Below, one piece after another: positions 62,246 to 64,000 of a stretch of 64,000 bases of DNA (positions are counted from its first letter, which is position 1; each line of letters opens with the position of its first letter). The stretch covers positions 124,001-188,000 of the forward strand of contig JACZXQ010000001.1 in the NCBI GenBank assembly GCA_022571515.1, in the 5' to 3' direction. Under the pieces are notes generated by a model. It saw nothing but the letters and a program-made list of their open reading frames with translations, had not been told where the DNA came from and did no database searches. A program made the position numbers and the translations under genes. The stretch is from Gemmatimonadota bacterium (GTDB taxonomy: Bacteria > Gemmatimonadota > Gemmatimonadetes > Longimicrobiales > Gaopeijiaceae).

Positions 62246-63213
62246 ACGCACTCAAGCCCCCGCTCTTCACCGTGATCCTCGTCGGGCTCTTCATTTGGTC
62301 GGGCGAGGTCGTCGCGCGCGTGTCGGGGGGAAGTGTTGGACCGCTGGGCGAGGGCGTGACCGTGGAGAACGGAGAGCAGTTGTTCTGGGGACCGGGCAAG
62401 TGCAGCACCTGTCACGCGGTCGGCCCACTCGGCAGCTCGGTGCGCGGCCCCAATCTGGGAGGCGCCGATGGCCGGATAGAAATCGCCCTCCGCGCCGCTG
62501 AGCGGGCCGACGAGCGCAGCGCGGACCTGGGCAAGGAGATGAGGCCGACCGAGTACCTGGTCGAGTCCATCGCCGACCCGGGCGCCTACGTTGTCGAAGG
62601 CTTCAAGAACGAAATGCCCAAGGTGTACGAGCCCCCCATCAGCCTCGTGCCCGATCAGGTCGCCTCGGTAATCCTCTATCTCCAGTCCATCGGCGGTGCG
62701 CCCGATCCATCCCTCATAACGCTCCCTCCCGAAATCCGAGAAGCCGCTCGTAGAGGGACTGGGGTGGTGGCGTGGGAGCCCTACCTCGACGGAGACTCAC
62801 TCCGCGGTCGTGACCTCTTCTTCGACCCTGAGGGATCCGCCGCCTGCGCCAAGTGCCACACCGTTGGCGACCAGGGCGGCAGCGTCGGACCCGAGCTCAC
62901 GTCCGTGGCCGGAACACGCACCGCAAGGTTCATCGTCACCTCCATCGTCCAGCCCAGCCAGGAGATCGCCTCGGGGTACGAGACCTACCTCCTACAGACC
63001 ACGGATGGGCGGCTCCTGGACGGAGTGCTCAGTGGCGAGACGGAGGACTCCCTCTGGCTGACCACTGCAGACGGCGAGGTGATGGCGCTGGCTCAATCCG
63101 AGGTGGCCCGCCGGCTGGAACAGGAGGTTTCGCTCATGCCGGGCAACTTGAGCGATGTGCTCACGGTGACCGAGTTGCACGACCTGTTGGCCTTCCTTCG
63201 GACGCTGAGGTAG
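62242..63213 (+). CDS. Membrane-anchored di-heme cytochrome c
   Basis: A 323-residue protein: N-terminal helix (about 8-28), first heme site CSTCH (C54, C57, H58), a central domain, and second heme site CAKCH (C202, C205, H206) in a planctomycete-type heme-binding domain (GRDLFFDPEGSA, GYETYLLQTTDGRLLDGVLS). The helix tethers it to the inner membrane beside the oxidase. It overlaps the oxidase gene by four bases, which argues for a complex. Confidence 0.88.
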   Translation: MNALKPPLFTVILVGLFIWSGEVVARVSGGSVGPLGEGVTVENGEQLFWGPGKCSTCHAVGPLGSSVRGPNLGGADGRIEIALRAAERADERSADLGKEMRPTEYLVESIADPGAYVVEGFKNEMPKVYEPPISLVPDQVASVILYLQSIGGAPDPSLITLPPEIREAARRGTGVVAWEPYLDGDSLRGRDLFFDPEGSAACAKCHTVGDQGGSVGPELTSVAGTRTARFIVTSIVQPSQEIASGYETYLLQTTDGRLLDGVLSGETEDSLWLTTADGEVMALAQSEVARRLEQEVSLMPGNLSDVLTVTELHDLLAFLRTLR

Positions 63214-63215
63214 CC

Positions 63216-64000
63216 GTGGCAACTCTACAGCCCACACCTCCACCACTGGACGACGACGGCACAGTCGGAGGGCTGGGGATTCTGCCCTGGACCGCAATCA
63301 CGCTCGTCGGCGTCTATGCGGGCCTGCGCTTCGGCATTCCCTGGTTGGCCGTGCTGGTGGGAGTCAGCGCGAATCCGGCCCCGGTCCCGAAGTTCGCCAT
63401 GGCGATCTACATGCTCTGCGCCGGCCTTGGTGCCCTGGTATACGTGAGCAGCGAGGACACACGCTGGCGCGCCTTCCTGACGCCGATCGTGCAGGCCTTC
63501 GTCGTTCCACATGGTGGCGGTCGGGCAAGACGACTACTACCCCTGGCGATCATTCCCCTGCTGGTGGCGTGGATCACTTGGGGTCAGGTAATGCCGAGCA
63601 CGCAGAGCCCACCGGAGGGTCGGATTCAGCACCCCGGGCTCCCTGAGCAATTCGCGAAACTGGAGAACCCCTTCGGTGTGCTCAAGGGGCCCGAGCGCAA
63701 CGCGATCGAGCGTGAGGGCGTGATACTGTACCAGAAGAACTGCCGGCCGTGCCACGGTACCAAAGGAACCGGCGACGGGCCGCTCGCGCGGGGTCTCCGC
63801 CTCCAACCTGTTGACTTCACAGACCCCGGCACCATCGCGACCGTGGTGGAGCAGTACCCCTTCTGGCGGATCCAGAAGGGCGGTATCGGCCTTCCGAATG
63901 TCGCCACACCGTGGAATTCCGCGATGCCTGCATGGGAGGACGAGATCGAACCGGACGCCATCTGGCGTATCATCATGGCCGAGCACGGGATCGCCGGCAC
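63216..64000 (+). CDS. Membrane-anchored cytochrome c (3' partial)
   Basis: Starts at GTG 63216, two bases after the previous stop, and the frame is still open at the window end (about 261 residues seen). Two or three membrane helices near residues 20-45, 55-75 and 105-125, then a cytochrome domain with heme site CRPCH (C176, C179, H180) and a Met candidate in NSAMPAWEDE. It probably completes the electron path between the periplasmic cytochromes and the oxidase. More genes of the operon may lie beyond the window. Confidence 0.85.
   Translation, partial: MATLQPTPPPLDDDGTVGGLGILPWTAITLVGVYAGLRFGIPWLAVLVGVSANPAPVPKFAMAIYMLCAGLGALVYVSSEDTRWRAFLTPIVQAFVVPHGGGRARRLLPLAIIPLLVAWITWGQVMPSTQSPPEGRIQHPGLPEQFAKLENPFGVLKGPERNAIEREGVILYQKNCRPCHGTKGTGDGPLARGLRLQPVDFTDPGTIATVVEQYPFWRIQKGGIGLPNVATPWNSAMPAWEDEIEPDAIWRIIMAEHGIAG

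Overview
The window is GC-rich, gene-dense bacterial chromosome. ADOP-type permeases, a SusC/SusD pair, free-standing TonB plug proteins, DUF2911 and many secreted lipoproteins suggest an uncultured Gemmatimonadota-like or neighbouring phylum. That placement is inference from gene content; there is no rRNA or other phylogenetic marker here. I saw no tRNA, rRNA or CRISPR array.

Layout. 1-13.9 kb: end of an ADOP permease, hypothetical membrane genes, a secreted short-chain dehydrogenase, a surface M8-like metalloprotease, a TetR-ric operon with a clear palindromic operator, two divergent MscS channels and Uup. 13.98-14.61 kb: a periplasmic peroxiredoxin-like gene whose peroxidatic cysteine codon is TGA, with a hairpin of SECIS type just behind it, so it is a probable selenoprotein. 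14.6-24.3 kb: an IS5 remnant, TonB plug proteins, a SusCD uptake pair and a spermidine-synthase-like membrane protein. 24.3-34.3 kb: a zone of rearrangement with a decayed group II intron, four copies of a 36-nt dispersed repeat, a 58-nt copied piece of the ETF-QO gene, gene scraps and a VapC remnant, interleaved with intact genes (NQR2/RnfD-like protein, winged-helix/carbonic anhydrase fusion, HD protein, CDF transporter). 34.3-50.1 kb: ETF-QO, a split ChlI-like/VWA pair, MutY, DoxX, D-cysteine desulfhydrase, TauE/SafE, PhzF, and an operon of ferredoxin (CTG start), Mrp, PCP_red protein and a CcmAB-like ABC transporter.

50.2-64.0 kb is the most striking part. A membrane histidine kinase and an NtrC-type sigma-54 activator are followed by a candidate -24/-12 promoter and nine tightly coupled genes running off the window end: a four-domain blue-copper lipoprotein, a di-heme cytochrome c, a heme lipoprotein, a single-heme outer-membrane barrel with Cyc2-like architecture, two tandem cupredoxin-like proteins, a cytochrome bd-like CydA with no CydB beside it, and two more c-type cytochromes. 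The parts match what an outer-membrane-to-oxidase electron path needs (porin-cytochrome, blue copper protein, di-heme cytochrome, oxidase), resembling in logic but not in sequence the iron-oxidation rus system. I propose it as a regulated extracellular electron-uptake or alternative respiratory module; the electron donor cannot be read from the sequence.
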